DNA of 64,000 nucleotides from NCBI GenBank assembly GCA_013339895.1, contig JABACO010000011.1, positions 7,401,137 through 7,465,136 on the forward strand, written 5' to 3'. The first letter of the stretch is position 1, and the number at the start of each line of letters is the position of its first letter. The stretch comes from Ephydatia muelleri (taxonomy: Eukaryota > Porifera > Demospongiae > Spongillida > Spongillidae). Below are positions 33,001 through 45,040 of the stretch, one piece after another. The translations under genes were made by a program, and so were the position numbers. A model generated the notes under the pieces. The model made no database searches, had not been told where the DNA came from, and saw only the letters and a program-made list of their open reading frames with translations.

Positions 33001-36000
33001 GGCTAGCATTGGAGAGCTTCACCCTCCCACCTAATATATTTACTCATGCTGTAAAGCGCAATGTTAGTTTCCTTACACACCCAGCTAGCCAAGCTTGAAC
33101 GAGCGTCCTAGCTTGGTAACCCAGTTTGTGGCCAGTGTCCCAAACCATGGATAGAGAACACTCATGGGACACTCCTGATTTTGCCCCCAGTTGTATTGCC
33201 CAGTATGGCATTAGGGGTGAAGGAAATAATAGGAAAGTCTCCTAGAAAAATATAAGGTACACGATCCAGAGTGGAAACATGTTCAGTGATACTTACCATC
33301 TGGAGCGTTGCACACATTGTTCAAAGCACACATAATGAAAATGAAGGAAGATATAAATGAGCGTGCTGGCACATGTTAATAGAACAAATTAAAAGCCTAA
33401 CATCGCATACAGCACATGCATAACATACACACACACATTAAAGCGATGTTTAGGGGACTCAACAGAGTTCCTGGACCAGCTTCTGGACATGTCATATACA
33501 TCGCCAGTGGTTTAAGCTGGCTGTTAGGAATGGAGAGCTTCACTCTCCCCACCCTCCACTCCCTGTTTATTTGTCTTTGATGTACAATGCATGGTTTTTT
33601 CCATTCTCTCATTCACAGCATGGCAAGGTACAACCTTTGCACGCATGACTACAAATCTAGCTAGCCAAGCTTGAACCAGCGTCCTTGCTTGATACACGGG
33701 TCACCACACTTTTGACAAACGTCCCCACTGTGGATTTAGAACACTACTACAGACATATGCCACACTCTAGACATTGTCCGCAGTAGTATTGTCTAGCACA
33801 GCATTAGAGGTGCATTCAGCGTAAGGAAATAGTAGGCCGATATTTTACGAGATCCAGAGTGGAAACATGTTCAATGATACTTACATCCTGTAGTTTTGTA
33901 CACATTGTTCATAGCATACATAATGGAAAAGAAGGAAGATATCAATTAGTAAATCGGAAAACTATTGTTATTACAAATTTCAACTCAAAATCTTCCATAC
34001 GCATTTATACATACAGATGCAACAACACACATACGCACATGCAAAGTCACATACATGTATGAACATTAAAGCAGTGCTTAGGGGCTCATTAGTTCCAATG
34101 TTATTTACATCCCTAGTGGCTGGCTAGCATTGGAGAGCTTCTCCCTCCTACCCTCTTTATTTACCCATGCTGTAGAGTGCAATGTTAGTTTCCGCACACA
34201 CCCAGCTAGCCAAGCTTGAATGAGCGTCCTAGCTTGGTAGACAGATAACCCAGTTTGTGGCCAGTACTCCCAAACCATGGATAGGGAACACTGCAATGGA
34301 ATCATGGGACTCCACTAATTTTGTCCCCCGTTGTATAGTCCAGACTAGCATTAGGGGTGCATTTTGCTTAAACAAATATTAGGACATTATATTAAAGCCT
34401 CGCAGAAAAATGTTGCACATAATATAAGGTACGAGATCCACAGTGGAAAAATGTTCAGTGATACTTACATCCTGTAGTGTTGTACATATTGTTCATAGCA
34501 CACATAATGGAAAAGAAGGAAGATATAAATGAGCATGCTGGTGAATGTTAACAGAACATACACGTTTGCACAAATAGTTTAAGACTCATATTCATACACA
34601 CACATACAAAACACACACGCACACACACACACACACATTAAAGCAATGTTGGCTGGCGAGCTTCACCCTCAGCAATGTTTTAGGGGACTCAACAGTGTTT
34701 CAGCTTCTGGACATGTTATGTTCATCTCCAGTGGTTCAAGCTGGTTAGCAGTGGAGAGCTTCCCCCTCCCCACCTTCCCCTCCTTGTATATTTGCCCTTG
34801 CTTTCCAGTGCACTTTTTGTTTCCGTTCTTATTCACTGCATGTCAAGGTAAAACCTTTGCACACTGTCTGGGAAGCCGGTTGACGAGCTACATGTTGATG
34901 AGTCACGTCAGGTTGATAACGAAAGGCTGAATGACTGCCTGCACAGCATGTGATCGCGGCGCGAGAGCAGACCAGTTTAGAACTGGATTACCATAGATCC
35001 CCATAAAAAAAACCTTTGAGTGTTCGTGAAAAGTTGTACTAGTTGGCTGGCGCATACTGCTGTAGTGCGGTGCATACTCTATAGTGTGATCATACACAGC
35101 TCGGTGATTCTGTACGCTAACGCGATGAACGGTCATCTACACACACATAACTGCAAACCTAGCTAGCCAAGCTTGAACGAGCGTCTTTACTTGATACTCC
35201 GGTCACCAAGATTTTGGCTACCATGGATTTAGAACACTACAACACACTCATGGGACACACTTGACCTAGCCTCCAGTTGTAATGTCTAGTATAGCATTAG
35301 GGGTGGATTCAGCTTATAAGAAAATATTAGGCCGAAAATTTACAGCCTCACAAAAAATTATTGCACATAATATAAGGTATGAGATCCACAGTGGAAACGT
35401 TCAATGATACTTACCTTCTGTAGTGCACACATTGTTCATAGCATAAATAATGGAAAAGAAGGAATATATAAAATAATAAATGGGAAATGTTATTGAAACT
35501 ATTGTTAATACAAATTTCAACACAATCTTGCATGCACATTTGTACATACAGATGCAGCAACACACACATACACACATATAAACACAGATAATAACACACT
35601 AAATATTAAAGCACTGCTTAGGTTCTCAATAGTTTCGATGTTATATACATGCATCCCTACTACTTGCAGTTGGCTGGCTAGCAATGTTCAAGCTGGCTGG
35701 TTAGCATTGGAGAGCTTCACACCCCAACCTCCACTCCTTGTATACTTGTTCTTGCTTTCCAGTGCATTGTTTGTTTCCATTCTCATTAACAGCATGGCAA
35801 GGTGCACCTTTGCACGCATGACTACAAACCTAGCTAGCCAAGCTGAACTAGCGTCCTTGCTACACAGGTCACCAAGCGTTTGGCCAATGTCCCTCACTGT
35901 GGATTTGGAACACTGCACAGACTCATGCCACACTCCTGACCTTGCCCCCAGTAGTACTGTCCAGCATAGCATTAGGGGTGCATTCAGAGTAAGGAAATAT

Positions 36001-36305
36001 TTTACAGCCTCACAAAAAATTGTTGCACATAATATAAGGTACAAGATCCACAGTGGAAAAATGTTCATTCATACTCACCTTCTATAGTGTTGAACACATT
36101 ATTCATAGCACACATAATGGAAAGAAAGGAAGATATAAATTAGTAAATAGGAAATGTTATCGAAACTATTGTTAATACAAATTTCAACTCAAAATCTTGT
36201 ATACACATTTGTACATACAGATGCAGCAACACACACATACACACATACAAGGACACATATAAACACACAAAAACATTAAAGCAGTGCTTAGGGGCTCAAT
36301 AGTTC

Positions 36306-36471
36306 TGTAACACCCTATACGCATGCGCAGAAACCTCTACCCAGACAGCTTGGCCACTTGTGTTCCCGTGAACTCTGCACCTAATGTATTGTACTGTATA
36401 TAAATGCATATTTCTGCAGTGTTGTACACTTCTCCCATTATTATATTTTGGGTACAACCTGGCCTGTTACA
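36306..36471 (+). repeat. 5' LTR of outer Gypsy
   Basis: 166 bp, TGTAACACCC to CTGTTACA, with a TATATAAATG promoter-like motif. Confidence 0.92.
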
Positions 36472-36472
36472 T

Positions 36473-36487
36473 TGGTGTCAGAAGTGG
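36473..36487 (+). promoter_or_regulatory. primer-binding site, tRNA-Leu type
   Basis: TGGTGTCAGAAGTGG begins two bases after the LTR. It is complementary to the 3' end (CCACTTCTGACACCA) of an animal tRNA-Leu. Confidence 0.75.
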
Positions 36488-36495
36488 ACGACGCA

Positions 36496-37315
36496 ATGAC
36501 TGAAGACAGCTCTGTGAACGTGGACAGCGCCTATACGAAGGTTGTGCGATACTGCGCAAGGCCGCCCACGAAATTCACTACGAAGACAGACTGGGAACTC
36601 TGGCTTATCCGTTTCGAAGCATACGCTGACGAAGCAAATATAGGGAAAGGGGACCGAGGAAAAGAGTTGCATGCTGTCTCTGCTAGACAACGAACCCTTC
36701 AGGTTAGTGTACCAAAATGGATTGGTTGAGAGCAAGGACTACAGCGCTGTCTGCGAGTGTCTAACGTTAAGGTACGGCAAGACTGGCATGGGGCTGGAGT
36801 GGCAGATGAAGTTGCAGTACTAGTGCCGCGTGCAACGACCCGTGGAGTCATTGCTAGACTTTGCGGAAGAGTTGCGAATGATAGCCTCTAAGGCCTTTCC
36901 GGACTGGTCGAATGGACAGTTAGAGGAACTGGTTCGTAATCAATTTATTCAGGGTTTAGTTTCTCCCACCGTGCAGATGCAGCTGATGAAGGACATGCCG
37001 CACAGCATCAACGATCGATGCGGTGGAGTTGGCGCGAAAATTGGAGACTGCTGAGCAGGCACAGAGGCGCCTGTGCCAAGAAAGACGGGACCAGATTCCA
37101 GCCTCAGCTCTCTTGCCCGTCGGAAGGGGTGCGTTAGAGGACAAACTGGACCGTCTGACGGCGGACGTACAAAAGCTGACAGAGAGGATGGCTGGTTTAT
37201 CCAGTGAACCATTGTCTACCGACAAGTCGGAGCCTAAGAGGAGGACCCCGCTGCGATGCTCATTGTAGGCAGCCAGGCCATGTTCGAAGGGAGTGTCCAG
37301 CCCTCCAGCAGCAGA
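36496..37315 (+). pseudogene. gag of outer Gypsy, frameshifted
   Basis: It starts at ATG 36496 (MTEDSSVNVDSAYT). A capsid-like WELWLIRFEAYADE is followed in other frames by ESLLDFAEELRMIA and a zinc-knuckle remnant (HCRQPGHVRREC). At least three frame changes break it, so no full Gag can be made. Confidence 0.7.
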
Positions 37316-40300
37316 CTGCTTTAAACTCCAGGGGGCCGGCGGGAGAGGTCTACCGTCGGCTGTGACCCCTCAGACCAAAGATAAGGAGGATGCTAAAGGT
37401 AAATTAGTAACCTTTGTTGGGGGTACACGTATTGACACCAGGTCAGCGCCTTGTATTCGTGGTTTAATTGAACATTGCAGTGTCTCAATGCTAGTTGACA
37501 CAGGGTCTGCAGTTACAATAATTCGGGCTGACATATGGGAAAAGGTTTCAAAGTGTACTGTAAGCACTCTGGCTCCAACTACACAAGCAGTGGTGGCAGC
37601 AAATGGAAATGGTCTTCAACTGGACGGTCAGGTGGTATTGAATATTCATGTGGGTGGGTTGCATGTGGACCAGCTTTTCCTTGTTGCAAGGGATCTGACA
37701 CAAGAATGCCTTCTGGGAGCTGACTTTCTGTGTGCTAATGGTTGTGCCATTGATTTTGATGCTAGATCAATGTCAGCAGGAGGAGAGGTAGTGATCTTAC
37801 AGTTCAACCAGTTGGGTCCATTGGTCTGTGATGCTGTCGTCATGGAGAGTATCTCTATTCCTGCAAATTGTGAATTCCAGCTGGTGGCGACCTTAATGGT
37901 GGATGGAAAGATGTGCAGAAATAGTAATGTAGGGATCTTGGAACCCCAGCCCAATTTCATGGAGCATCATGGTTTGGCAGTGGCACATTCGGTGGCAATC
38001 AAAAGAGATGGTGCAATCCCAGTGCAAATGTTGAATCCAGGTAAATCATCAATAACTCTCCACAAAGGTGAGAAGTTAGGAAGGTTTGTGCCATTGGAGG
38101 GTCCATATGGTGTTCATGTAGTGGAAGCATCACAGGGGCGCATTAGTGCATGTGAGAAAGACAGGGGACCAGAGATTATTGAGAGCCTGATAATGGGGGT
38201 GGAAGGTCTTTCAGACATAGAACTGGAGCAGTTAAGAATGTTACTGTGCCAATTTTCAAGCATTATCTCCACATCAGACTCAGACCACCACATTGATACC
38301 CAGGGTGCCAACCTTGTTAAGCAGCCACCACGAAGGCTACCGTTCCACCGTCGGGAGGAAGTAAAGAGGATGTTAAATGACATGTTGGCTCAAGGGGTAA
38401 TTAAGTCAGCTACAGGACCATGGTCATCACCGGTTGTTCTGGTACAAAAGAAAGATGGATCAACCAGGTTCTGTGTGGATTTCCGTCAACTGAATTCCCT
38501 CACCAAAAAGGATGCCCACCCCCTTCCGCGGGTAGATGATACATTGGATTCACTGTCTGGTGCACAATGGTTTTCTACCATTGACCTTGCAAGCGGATAC
38601 TGGCAGGTGGAGGTGGCAGAAGAAGATAAAAAGAAAACAGCATTCTCTACCCCGTTTGGTTTGTTTCAGTTCCGCACAATGCCTTTTGGGTTATGCAATG
38701 CACCCAGTACCTTCCAACGCTTGATGGAACGGGTTCTGACTGGTTTGCATTGGTCCACCTGTTTAGTATACATTGACGATATAATATTGTTCAGTCGCAC
38801 AGTGCAGGAACATTTTCAGAACCTGACGGAGGTGTTCCAGAGGCTGAAGCAAGCAGGTCTAAAGTTGAAGCCAAGGAAATGTCATCTGTTCCGGAATAAG
38901 GTGAAGTACTTGGGGTATGTTGTCTCAAACAAAGGAGTGGAGGCTGACACTGAGAAGATTCAATGCGTCCTAGACTGGCCAACTCCTATGTCACCAAAGC
39001 AAATAAGGCAGTTTTTGGGTCTGGCATCCTATTATCGACGTTTCATTCATAATTTTGCACAGATCACAGCTCCACTAAATAGGTTGCTGGAAAAAGGGAG
39101 CAGTTGGCAGTGGACAGAGCAGTGTTCGCAAGCATTTACTCTGCTGAAGACTAAACTTACCTCTGCTCCGTTGCTGGTCTACCCCAACTTTGAAGAGGCC
39201 TTCATTGTGGATTGCAATGCAAGTGACGATGGTCTTGGCACTGTCCTGTCCCAGAATCATCAAGGTGCTGAGCATGTGGTTTACTACGCAAGCCGAACCC
39301 TTACTAAGGCCGAACGTAAGTATTGTGCCACACGAAAGAGATGCTGGCATTAGTGTGGGCAATAGATCAGTTTCGACCATATTTGTATGGTAGGCCATTT
39401 ATTGTTTTAGCACAGACCATCACGCTTTGCAGTGGCTACGTTCCTTTAAAGAGCCTGAAGGGCAGGTAGCCAGGTGGTTAGAGCACCTTGAGGAATATGA
39501 GTTTACAGTTCAGCATAGGCCTGGTAAGAAGCATGGCAATGCAGATCCTTTGTCTCGCTATCCGTGTCACCAGTGTAGTAACCAACGTGTAGGGGTACAT
39601 GTCACCACTGACCAGAGGGGTAGTAATGTAGGTGGCTGGGCACTGCAGTGGTCAAAGCAGGAGGTTATCCAGTTCCAGACTGATGACCCTGACATAGGTC
39701 AAATGAAAAGGTGGATGAAAGAAAGTTTACCCCAGACATGCCCACATAATGCTAGTAAAGTCCTCAAGAGCCTGTGGTCTCAAAAAACTAACTTGGTGTT
39801 GGTGGATGATGTCTTGTATCGCTCATGGAAGGATGTAGCTGGGAAAGGGTAGAATAACTGTCTACAAATGGTTGTGCCTCATGTGTTAGTTCCTTCCATC
39901 CTGGCAGAGCTGCATGATGCCCCAACAGGGGGACATCTCGGTGTAGCGAAAGTACTTGAGAAAGCACAGCAGAGGTTCTACTGGGTGGGCCAGCGGCAGG
40001 ATGTAGAAGAGCGGTGCAGAACATGTACTAGATGTGGTGCCCAGAAATCCCCAGCAAAACATAGACGCGCCCCTATGGAAGTAGACACGGTAACTGATGG
40101 GCCCATGCAACGTATTGCTATGGATATTTTGGGTCCCTTGCCCCTCACTCCCCGCTCAAACAAGTATATACTGTCATTGGGGACTATTTTACTAAGTGGA
40201 CCGAGGCCTTCCCAATGTCAGATATGGAAGCTGGTACAGTGGCAAAAGTATTTGTTAATGAGTTTGTGGTTAGGTATGGGGCACCTGCTTGTTTGCACAC

Positions 40301-40352
40301 AGACCAGGGTAGGAATTTTGAGTCAAATTTAGTGAAGGAGATATGCAGGTTG
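37293..40352 (+). pseudogene. pol of outer Gypsy: protease, RT, RNase H, integrase part
   Basis: An open stretch to 39353 holds the aspartic protease (VDTGSAVTII) and the reverse transcriptase (FCVDFRQLN, YWQVEV, YIDDIILF). RNase H starts with VDCNASDDGLG. Frameshifts follow near 39345 and 39415, and a stop at about 39850. The integrase zinc motif (LHDAPTGGHLG...CRTCTRCG) and its first Asp (MDILGPLP) come next. It breaks off at 40352, where the nested element begins. Too damaged to be autonomous. Confidence 0.85.
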
Positions 40353-40356
40353 TTAG

Positions 40357-40583
40357 TGTAATAACTCTTAACTCGTAACAACAACATGAATACCATACAT
40401 ACAATTTCTGTTTATATACAAGTTCAGTGATATAGATATGTCCAATCATATTAGAGCTTGTCGGCATGTAATGATCCCGAAGACGTCCGGAACACCGATC
40501 ATTCTCTGGTAGCGGCTGTGCAGTCCCGCCAAGTGCGTATTAACTGTAGTGCAGGTCCCCAGACCGACTTCATTAATATTACA
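40357..40583 (-). repeat. 3' LTR of inner Gypsy
   Basis: 227 bp, same ends as the 5' LTR. Confidence 0.93.
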
Positions 40584-40605
40584 TTCGTCCCACCCTCTCT
40601 TGAAG
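40584..40605 (-). promoter_or_regulatory. polypurine tract of inner Gypsy
   Basis: On the minus strand AAGAGAGGGTGGGACGAA runs into the 3' LTR. Confidence 0.6.
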
Positions 40606-40619
40606 CTTGACCCCAAGCT

Positions 40620-43600
40620 TCAGTTGTACCTCAACACTGGGTGCCTAATACGTTGCGGGTAGCGTCTCTGTACTGCAGCCGGCTGTTCTTGCTGTGGTGG
40701 AAGTATCAAATGTTCAATTTGAGGTGCCTCCCAGTCAGCAACACCATGTTCTTCATACTTGTCACCCTGTGCCTCGACTTCTTCTCGTACAATTCGTGCC
40801 TGGAGTCTATTTACATGCACCACACGAGTCCTTGCTGTTGTTGTGTGTTCGATATCAACATTAACCGGGGAGAGTACCCTCCTCACTGTCCATCCTCCTT
40901 CCCACTTTGCCTCCAGTTTGCCAGCTGTTGGTACATGCAGCCAGACAGCATCCCCAACATTGAATGTTCTGCATTTTGTTGAGCTGTCGTAGGACTTCTT
41001 CTGCCGCTGTGCTTCCTGTGCGATGTGGCACTCCACCAGATCTCTTAACTCAGCCAATCTGACTTGCAGGGTATGTTCATAGCTATGTGGATCATGACCT
41101 TTCATTTCATCTCCCCCCAGCGATGGCGTGATAGGCTGCACAGGCTCTCTTCCCATTAGTAGTACAAATGGGCTCAGGTGAGTGGAAGTGTGGCGAGCTG
41201 TACGGTAAGCATATAGAAGGAGTGGAAGCTGACTTTCCCAATCAGACTGTTGCTGAACATAGGCTCTTAACAGCTGCAACAAGGTTCTGTTAAACCGTTC
41301 CACCATACCATCTCCTTGTGGATGGTATGAAGTTGTTCGTGACTTGACTATACCGAATGCTGAGCAGGTTTTCTTCAATATTGTGCTCTCAAAGTTCCTT
41401 CCTTGATCGGAGTGAAGGATTTCAGGAATACCGAAGTGTGAAAACACCTCGATCAGTACTCTTACTATCCTTTCTGCTGTTTGATCAGGCATTGGTATTG
41501 CTTCAGCCCACTTGGTGAAGTAATCTTGAAGGACTAGTAGATATCGATTCCCATGACTGGACATTGGAACTTCCAGAACATCAACAGCCAACATTTGCCA
41601 AGCTCGACCTATTGGGACATTAGTCATAGGTACTGCTACTGGCATTGGAAGCTTTGATTGTTGACATACTTCACAACTCCTACAGTACAACTCTGTCACC
41701 TTTGCCATTCCAACCCAGTAGGCCACCCGCTTCAGTCTGTCTAAGGTCTTTCCAGTGCCCTGATGACCTGCACTTATGATGTCATGACAGCTGCGAAGGA
41801 TCTCTAGCTGCAGGGAAGTTGGCATCACAGGAACAGTGATAACCTCTTCCAATGGACCCGGAACAAACCTGCGACAAAGAACACCCTCAATCATGTGTAA
41901 CTGCTTCAACAGGTGCAGGTAGCGTTTTAATGGAAATTGTTTCCAGTTTGGCTTGGAGGTACCATTCTGTGATGTAAGGTGTTTGGTTACTTGTTGAAGT
42001 ACCGCGTCCTTTTGTTGTTCCTTTCGGATCCTGTCTGTGGTAAGTTCTGGTGTTATCAGTGTAGCAGAGCATGTACCACCGGCTTCTACTTCTACTGCAG
42101 GTACACGGGACAGAGCATCTGCATTGCCGTTTGCTGATCCTCGCCTATATTTGATCTCAAAATCAAATTCTTGAAGAGCCAGAGCCCATCTGCACAACCT
42201 GCCTTCCATCTTCTGTGCAGAGAGCCATTGTAGTGGCTGATGGTCCGTGTGTAAACTGAATGGGCGACCCAGTAAATAATGTCTAAACTGTTTGACCGCA
42301 AAAACCGCAGCCAAGCACTCCCGTTCTATAACACTGTATTGCCTTTCAGATGGAGTTAGACTGCGACTGGCATAAGCAATCGGGTGGCCTTCCTGCTCCA
42401 ACACTGCTCCTATCCCCACTGCACTGGCATCTGTCAGCAGCGTGAATTCCTTCTTGAAGGACGGATAGCTTAAGACAGGGGCTTGCGTTAATGCAACTTT
42501 CAACATCTGAAATGCGTGCTGACAGTTCTCATCCCAACTGAATTCTACTGCTTTCTGAGTGAGTCTGTGAAGGGGAGCTGCGACATCTGCAAAGTTGTTC
42601 ACATATCGTCGATAGTATGATGCTAGACCTAGGAACTGCCGCACCTCTGTGGCATTTGTTGGTGTTGGCCACTTCTGCACTACAGTGATCTTCTCAGAAT
42701 CAGGAGTCATACCCTCTTTAGAGAACACATGTCCCAAGTATTGCACCTTGTCAAGTCCAAGCTTACACTTCGTACCCCGCAACGTCAATCCTGCCTTTGC
42801 CAAGCGATCAAGCACTTGTCTTAGATGAGATTGGTGGAGCTCCATGGAACTGGAGTGAACTAGCACATCGTCAATGTAGCTGGTGGCAAAGGAAAGGCCA
42901 TGAAGCACTTTATCCATTAGACGCTGAAAAGAACTGGGTCCACCGGTGACACCGAAGGGCATCCTGCAAAACTCATATAGTCCCATCCCTGGGCCTGGAC
43001 AAAAGGCTGTCTTCATACGATCTTCTTCTTTCACTGGGAGCTGCCAGTAGCCTGATTGCAGATCCAGCTTGGAGAATACAGTAGCTCCAGCCAGTCTATC
43101 TTGTACTTCATCCGGAAGTGGAAGGGGGTATGCATCCTTCATCGTCCTCTTGTTGAGCTCCCTGTAATCAATGCAGAACCGAAGTTCTCCATTCTTCTTG
43201 GGGACATATACCGCCGGTGCTAACCATGGGCTGCTGCTCACTCTTATAATGTTCCTATCCAGCATCTCCTGAAGTTGATGTTCAATTTCTTCTCTGTACT
43301 GAGCTGGTATACGGCGTGGAGGAACGCGGACTGGAGGGTTATTAGCTGTGGGGATGGCATGATGGGCTACCTCTGTGAAACCAGGAACCGTTGAAAACAG
43401 CTGCCTGTACTCCTCGACCACATTTTGCAGCTCCACTGGGCACACTGGGATGTCGTGAGACGGTTCTTCACCAAATCTGGGTACAGCACATTCCTCGGTC
43501 GCATCCTTTTCCTCTGAATCACTCTGCTTGGTAGAGACAGCATAGCAACTGTTGACCTCGTCCTGCCTGCCAACTGTATGGACGACCACTGTTCCGATTC

Positions 43601-44066
43601 GCACATATGATAGGCTGCGATCAAAGACCACTGTGACGGAATGTTTGGAAAGAAAGTCCACTCCCAGAATGACAGGCATTAATAACTGTTCAGCCACCAA
43701 GAGTTCCTGTTCCGCTTTAAAAGCTCCCAAGTGTACTGTGAGTCTGACCATTCCAACTATCCTCATCCCGTGCCCATCCGCTGTCCGAAGAGCCTGCTGT
43801 CTTCTCAAGATTACACACCCCGAAGGGAGATACGCCTTGTCTACTAAAGAAACGGAGGAGCCTGAATCTACCATTATTTTTACATCGCTATCGTCCAGTT
43901 TCCCTTTAATGACGGGTACACGCTCACTAGAAACGGCAGTAATAAATTCTTGGGCCTCTAGATACGATCGGGACGGCCTGTAGCCCTTGATGTAGTCGTC
44001 CCCAGTCCATTTCCCTGGTGCTGACAATTTCTTGCTACATGTCCAGGTTGGTTGCAGTTGTAGCAC
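40620..44066 (-). CDS. pol of inner Gypsy, about 1148 aa, intact
   Basis: One uninterrupted frame. In order it has the protease (MVDSGSSVSLVD), reverse transcriptase (FCIDYRELN, SGYWQLPV, YIDDVLVHS) and RNase H (LLTDASAVGIG, HTDHQPLQWL). Then comes the integrase, with its HHCC finger (GHQGTGKTLDRL...CRSCEVCQ) and D,D,E motifs (VDVLEVP, HSDQGRNFES, YHPQGDGMVERFN). The C-terminal part has GDAVWLHVP and a basic tail. No chromodomain or envelope gene is seen. The length fits complete Gypsy Pol, so the copy may be active. Confidence 0.93.
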   Translation of the reverse strand: MLQLQPTWTCSKKLSAPGKWTGDDYIKGYRPSRSYLEAQEFITAVSSERVPVIKGKLDDSDVKIMVDSGSSVSLVDKAYLPSGCVILRRQQALRTADGHGMRIVGMVRLTVHLGAFKAEQELLVAEQLLMPVILGVDFLSKHSVTVVFDRSLSYVRIGTVVVHTVGRQDEVNSCYAVSTKQSDSEEKDATEECAVPRFGEEPSHDIPVCPVELQNVVEEYRQLFSTVPGFTEVAHHAIPTANNPPVRVPPRRIPAQYREEIEHQLQEMLDRNIIRVSSSPWLAPAVYVPKKNGELRFCIDYRELNKRTMKDAYPLPLPDEVQDRLAGATVFSKLDLQSGYWQLPVKEEDRMKTAFCPGPGMGLYEFCRMPFGVTGGPSSFQRLMDKVLHGLSFATSYIDDVLVHSSSMELHQSHLRQVLDRLAKAGLTLRGTKCKLGLDKVQYLGHVFSKEGMTPDSEKITVVQKWPTPTNATEVRQFLGLASYYRRYVNNFADVAAPLHRLTQKAVEFSWDENCQHAFQMLKVALTQAPVLSYPSFKKEFTLLTDASAVGIGAVLEQEGHPIAYASRSLTPSERQYSVIERECLAAVFAVKQFRHYLLGRPFSLHTDHQPLQWLSAQKMEGRLCRWALALQEFDFEIKYRRGSANGNADALSRVPAVEVEAGGTCSATLITPELTTDRIRKEQQKDAVLQQVTKHLTSQNGTSKPNWKQFPLKRYLHLLKQLHMIEGVLCRRFVPGPLEEVITVPVMPTSLQLEILRSCHDIISAGHQGTGKTLDRLKRVAYWVGMAKVTELYCRSCEVCQQSKLPMPVAVPMTNVPIGRAWQMLAVDVLEVPMSSHGNRYLLVLQDYFTKWAEAIPMPDQTAERIVRVLIEVFSHFGIPEILHSDQGRNFESTILKKTCSAFGIVKSRTTSYHPQGDGMVERFNRTLLQLLRAYVQQQSDWESQLPLLLYAYRTARHTSTHLSPFVLLMGREPVQPITPSLGGDEMKGHDPHSYEHTLQVRLAELRDLVECHIAQEAQRQKKSYDSSTKCRTFNVGDAVWLHVPTAGKLEAKWEGGWTVRRVLSPVNVDIEHTTTARTRVVHVNRLQARIVREEVEAQGDKYEEHGVADWEAPQIEHLILPPQQEQPAAVQRRYPQRIRHPVLRYN

Positions 44067-44800
44067 ACTGTCTGGCGTCTTGGCTGCCTGCAGTTCCGTG
44101 ATAGGTGTCCAGTACGGTTACAATTGTAGCATCTGACAGGAGCAGTAGCAGGGGCAGGTGACTGAACGGCAGCACTTGTGTGGTCTTGAAGTTTCCCCAT
44201 CAAGGCAGACATTTGCTCTGTCAGGTACTTGACGCTATTTTGCAAGGCTCGCACTTCAGGACACGATGTTGTAATTGCGGCAACCGACGAGGTGGGCTTC
44301 TCCACTGCGATGGTTAGTAGAAGTTTAGCTCTGTTAACCGCGGCATCGATGGTAATGATGTCCGGGTTCGCTCGCAACATGCGACTGCATTCGTCTGGCA
44401 CCCCCGCTACGAATTGCTGGAACAGTATTTTACTCTTGCTATCGTCGTCCAGTTCCGGCATAGCAGCATCCAAGAGTCGCTTCAGGTGATGTGCGTACAT
44501 GTGGACCGTCTCTCCGGGGCGTAGTTTCCGAGATTGAAATTCGGCGAAAGCTAAGAACTCTGTCGGCTTTAACGCATTCTTTAGGGCTTGTTTCGTAGCG
44601 CAGTAATCTCCTCTTGTTTTCCCCGGAATCGCCAACCACGCGACGAGAGCTTCTCCTTCCAGCAGCGTAGGCAGCTTCAACGCCATCGTATCCTCCTGCC
44701 ACGCGTTCGCGGCCGCACAAATCTCGAAGCGTTCCAACCAATCGGCGAAGTTCCCTTGGGAAAAACAGCTCGGCAAGCTTATGTGTCGTTGAGGCTCCAT
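43958..44800 (-). CDS. gag of inner Gypsy, 280 aa
   Basis: The start MEPQRHISLPSCFSQGNFAD lies right after the primer site. A capsid-like helical region (ETVHMYAHHLKRLLDAAMPE) is followed by two CCHC zinc knuckles, CYNCNRTGHLSRNC and CYNCNQPGHVARNC. The frame is intact. Its 3' end overlaps the pol frame by about 109 bases, so Pol is probably made by ribosomal frameshifting, as in many Gypsy elements; the slip site was not identified. Confidence 0.9.
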   Translation of the reverse strand: MEPQRHISLPSCFSQGNFADWLERFEICAAANAWQEDTMALKLPTLLEGEALVAWLAIPGKTRGDYCATKQALKNALKPTEFLAFAEFQSRKLRPGETVHMYAHHLKRLLDAAMPELDDDSKSKILFQQFVAGVPDECSRMLRANPDIITIDAAVNRAKLLLTIAVEKPTSSVAAITTSCPEVRALQNSVKYLTEQMSALMGKLQDHTSAAVQSPAPATAPVRCYNCNRTGHLSRNCRQPRRQTVCYNCNQPGHVARNCQHQGNGLGTTTSRATGRPDRI

Positions 44801-44801
44801 T

Positions 44802-44812
44802 CTCTGCTACCA
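44802..44812 (-). promoter_or_regulatory. primer-binding site, initiator tRNA-Met type
   Basis: TGGTAGCAGAG begins one base after the LTR. It is complementary to the CTCTGCTACCA end of animal initiator tRNA-Met. The gag ATG lies one base further on. Confidence 0.75.
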
Positions 44813-44813
44813 G

Positions 44814-45040
44814 TGTAATAACTCTTAACTCGTAACAACAACATGAATACCATACATACAATTTCTGTTTATATACAAGTTCAGTGATATAGATATGTCC
44901 AATCATATTAGAGCTTGTCGGCATGTAATGATCCCGAAGACGTCCGGAACACCGATCATTCTCTGGTAGCGGCTGTGCAGTCCCGCCAAGTGCGTATTAA
45001 CTGTAGTGCAGGTCCCCAGACCGACTTCATTAATATTACA
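44814..45040 (-). repeat. 5' LTR of inner Gypsy
   Basis: 227 bp. On the minus strand it starts TGTAATATTAATG and ends GTTATTACA. No difference from the other LTR was found by eye. Confidence 0.93.

Larger units (their letters stand above)
40357..45040 (-). mobile_element. Ty3/Gypsy retrotransposon (inner), young and complete
   Basis: A 4684-bp minus-strand element with 227-bp LTRs (44814-45040 and 40357-40583) that look identical by eye. The target duplication is TTAG (40353-40356 and 45041-45044). It has a primer site, gag and an uninterrupted pol. It is inserted in the integrase part of the outer Gypsy. Confidence 0.93.

Noticed and set aside
40641-40982. Plus-strand frames inside the inner Gypsy
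   Set aside because: Antisense shadows of an intact pol gene.
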